Positions 5,275 through 5,456 of a stretch of DNA of 5,456 bases are shown here, piece by piece. Made by a program: the position numbers and the translations under genes. Each line of letters opens with the position of its first letter. Positions within the stretch are counted from its first letter, which is position 1. Below the pieces are notes generated by a model. It searched no databases. It had not been told where the DNA came from and saw only the letters and a program-made list of their open reading frames with translations. Origin of the DNA: Rubrobacter sp. (lineage in GTDB: Bacteria > Actinomycetota > Rubrobacteria > Rubrobacterales > Rubrobacteraceae). The DNA lies in the NCBI GenBank assembly GCA_020253895.1, contig JADDKG010000106.1, forward strand, positions 1 to 5,456, read 5' to 3'.

Positions 5275-5456
5275 TTACGAGGGGTTCGGGGGGCGGGGGG
5301 CGAAGGCGCGGTGGCCGGTTATGGCCTGGCCGACGATCAGGGCGTTTATGTCGTCGGTCCCCTCGTAGGTGTACGCCCCCTCGATATCCGCCATGTGCTC
5401 CATGACCCGGTGCTCCAGCAGTATACCGTTGCCTCCCAGGGTCTCGCGGGCGAGGG
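5275..5456 (-). CDS. Acyl-CoA dehydrogenase, glutaryl-CoA-dehydrogenase-like (C-terminal fragment)
   Basis: Only the last 59 codons and the stop are in the window; the gene continues beyond the right edge. It is an FAD enzyme family that introduces a double bond into acyl-CoA. The visible residues include ETLGGNGI (4-11), then [23 protein letters not shown] with Glu31 of YEGT, which is the catalytic base in this family, and [13 protein letters not shown]. This last segment resembles the glutaryl-CoA dehydrogenase group (LILGRAITG..AF in the human enzyme), which makes crotonyl-CoA from glutaryl-CoA and could feed the C4-CoA pool. The tail after it is Pro-rich (APRPPNPS). Stop is TAA at 5275-5277. 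The exact substrate cannot be fixed from the fragment. Confidence 0.85.
   Translation of the reverse strand, partial: LARETLGGNGILLEHRVMEHMADIEGAYTYEGTDDINALIVGQAITGHRAFAPRPPNPS

Overview
This is a GC-rich bacterial window that reads as a polyhydroxybutyrate (PHB) locus. Its Ile-ATA codons, GTG and TTG starts and gene content suggest an actinobacterium of the Rubrobacter type. That placement rests on general resemblance, with no marker gene in view.

Layout. Bases 1-142 hold no gene I can support, only two small hairpins. On the minus strand at 143-913 and 1117-1860 lie two short-chain dehydrogenase/reductases (SDRs) of the FabG/PhaB type. They are separated by 203 bases that contain a terminator-like hairpin and a likely promoter. 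A divergent control region (1861-2055) follows. Reading rightward from it are a PadR-family repressor closely resembling PhaQ, two small helical proteins that are paralogues of each other and look like phasins, and an acetyl-CoA acetyltransferase (PhaA). A perfect 12-bp hairpin ends phaA and the convergent gene. The right end carries, on the minus strand, a stand-alone GNAT acetyltransferase and the last 59 residues of a glutaryl-CoA-dehydrogenase-like acyl-CoA dehydrogenase.

How it works together. PhaA condenses two acetyl-CoA to acetoacetyl-CoA. The 1117-1860 reductase (probably NADPH-linked) makes (R)-3-hydroxybutyryl-CoA, which a PHA synthase polymerises; no synthase gene is in this window. 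The small helical proteins would coat the granule. In Bacillus, PhaQ represses phaQ and the phasin gene until PHB is present, and the phaQ-phasin order here fits that logic. The second reductase (143-913) carries an Asp where NAD-dependent SDRs have one, so the pair may serve opposite directions or different cofactors.

The most interesting points are the tandem, apparently undescribed phasin-like family behind phaQ, a perfect palindrome inside the phaQ core promoter with a degenerate match over the putative phaB-like promoter, and two other perfect 12-bp palindromes at the reductase control regions.
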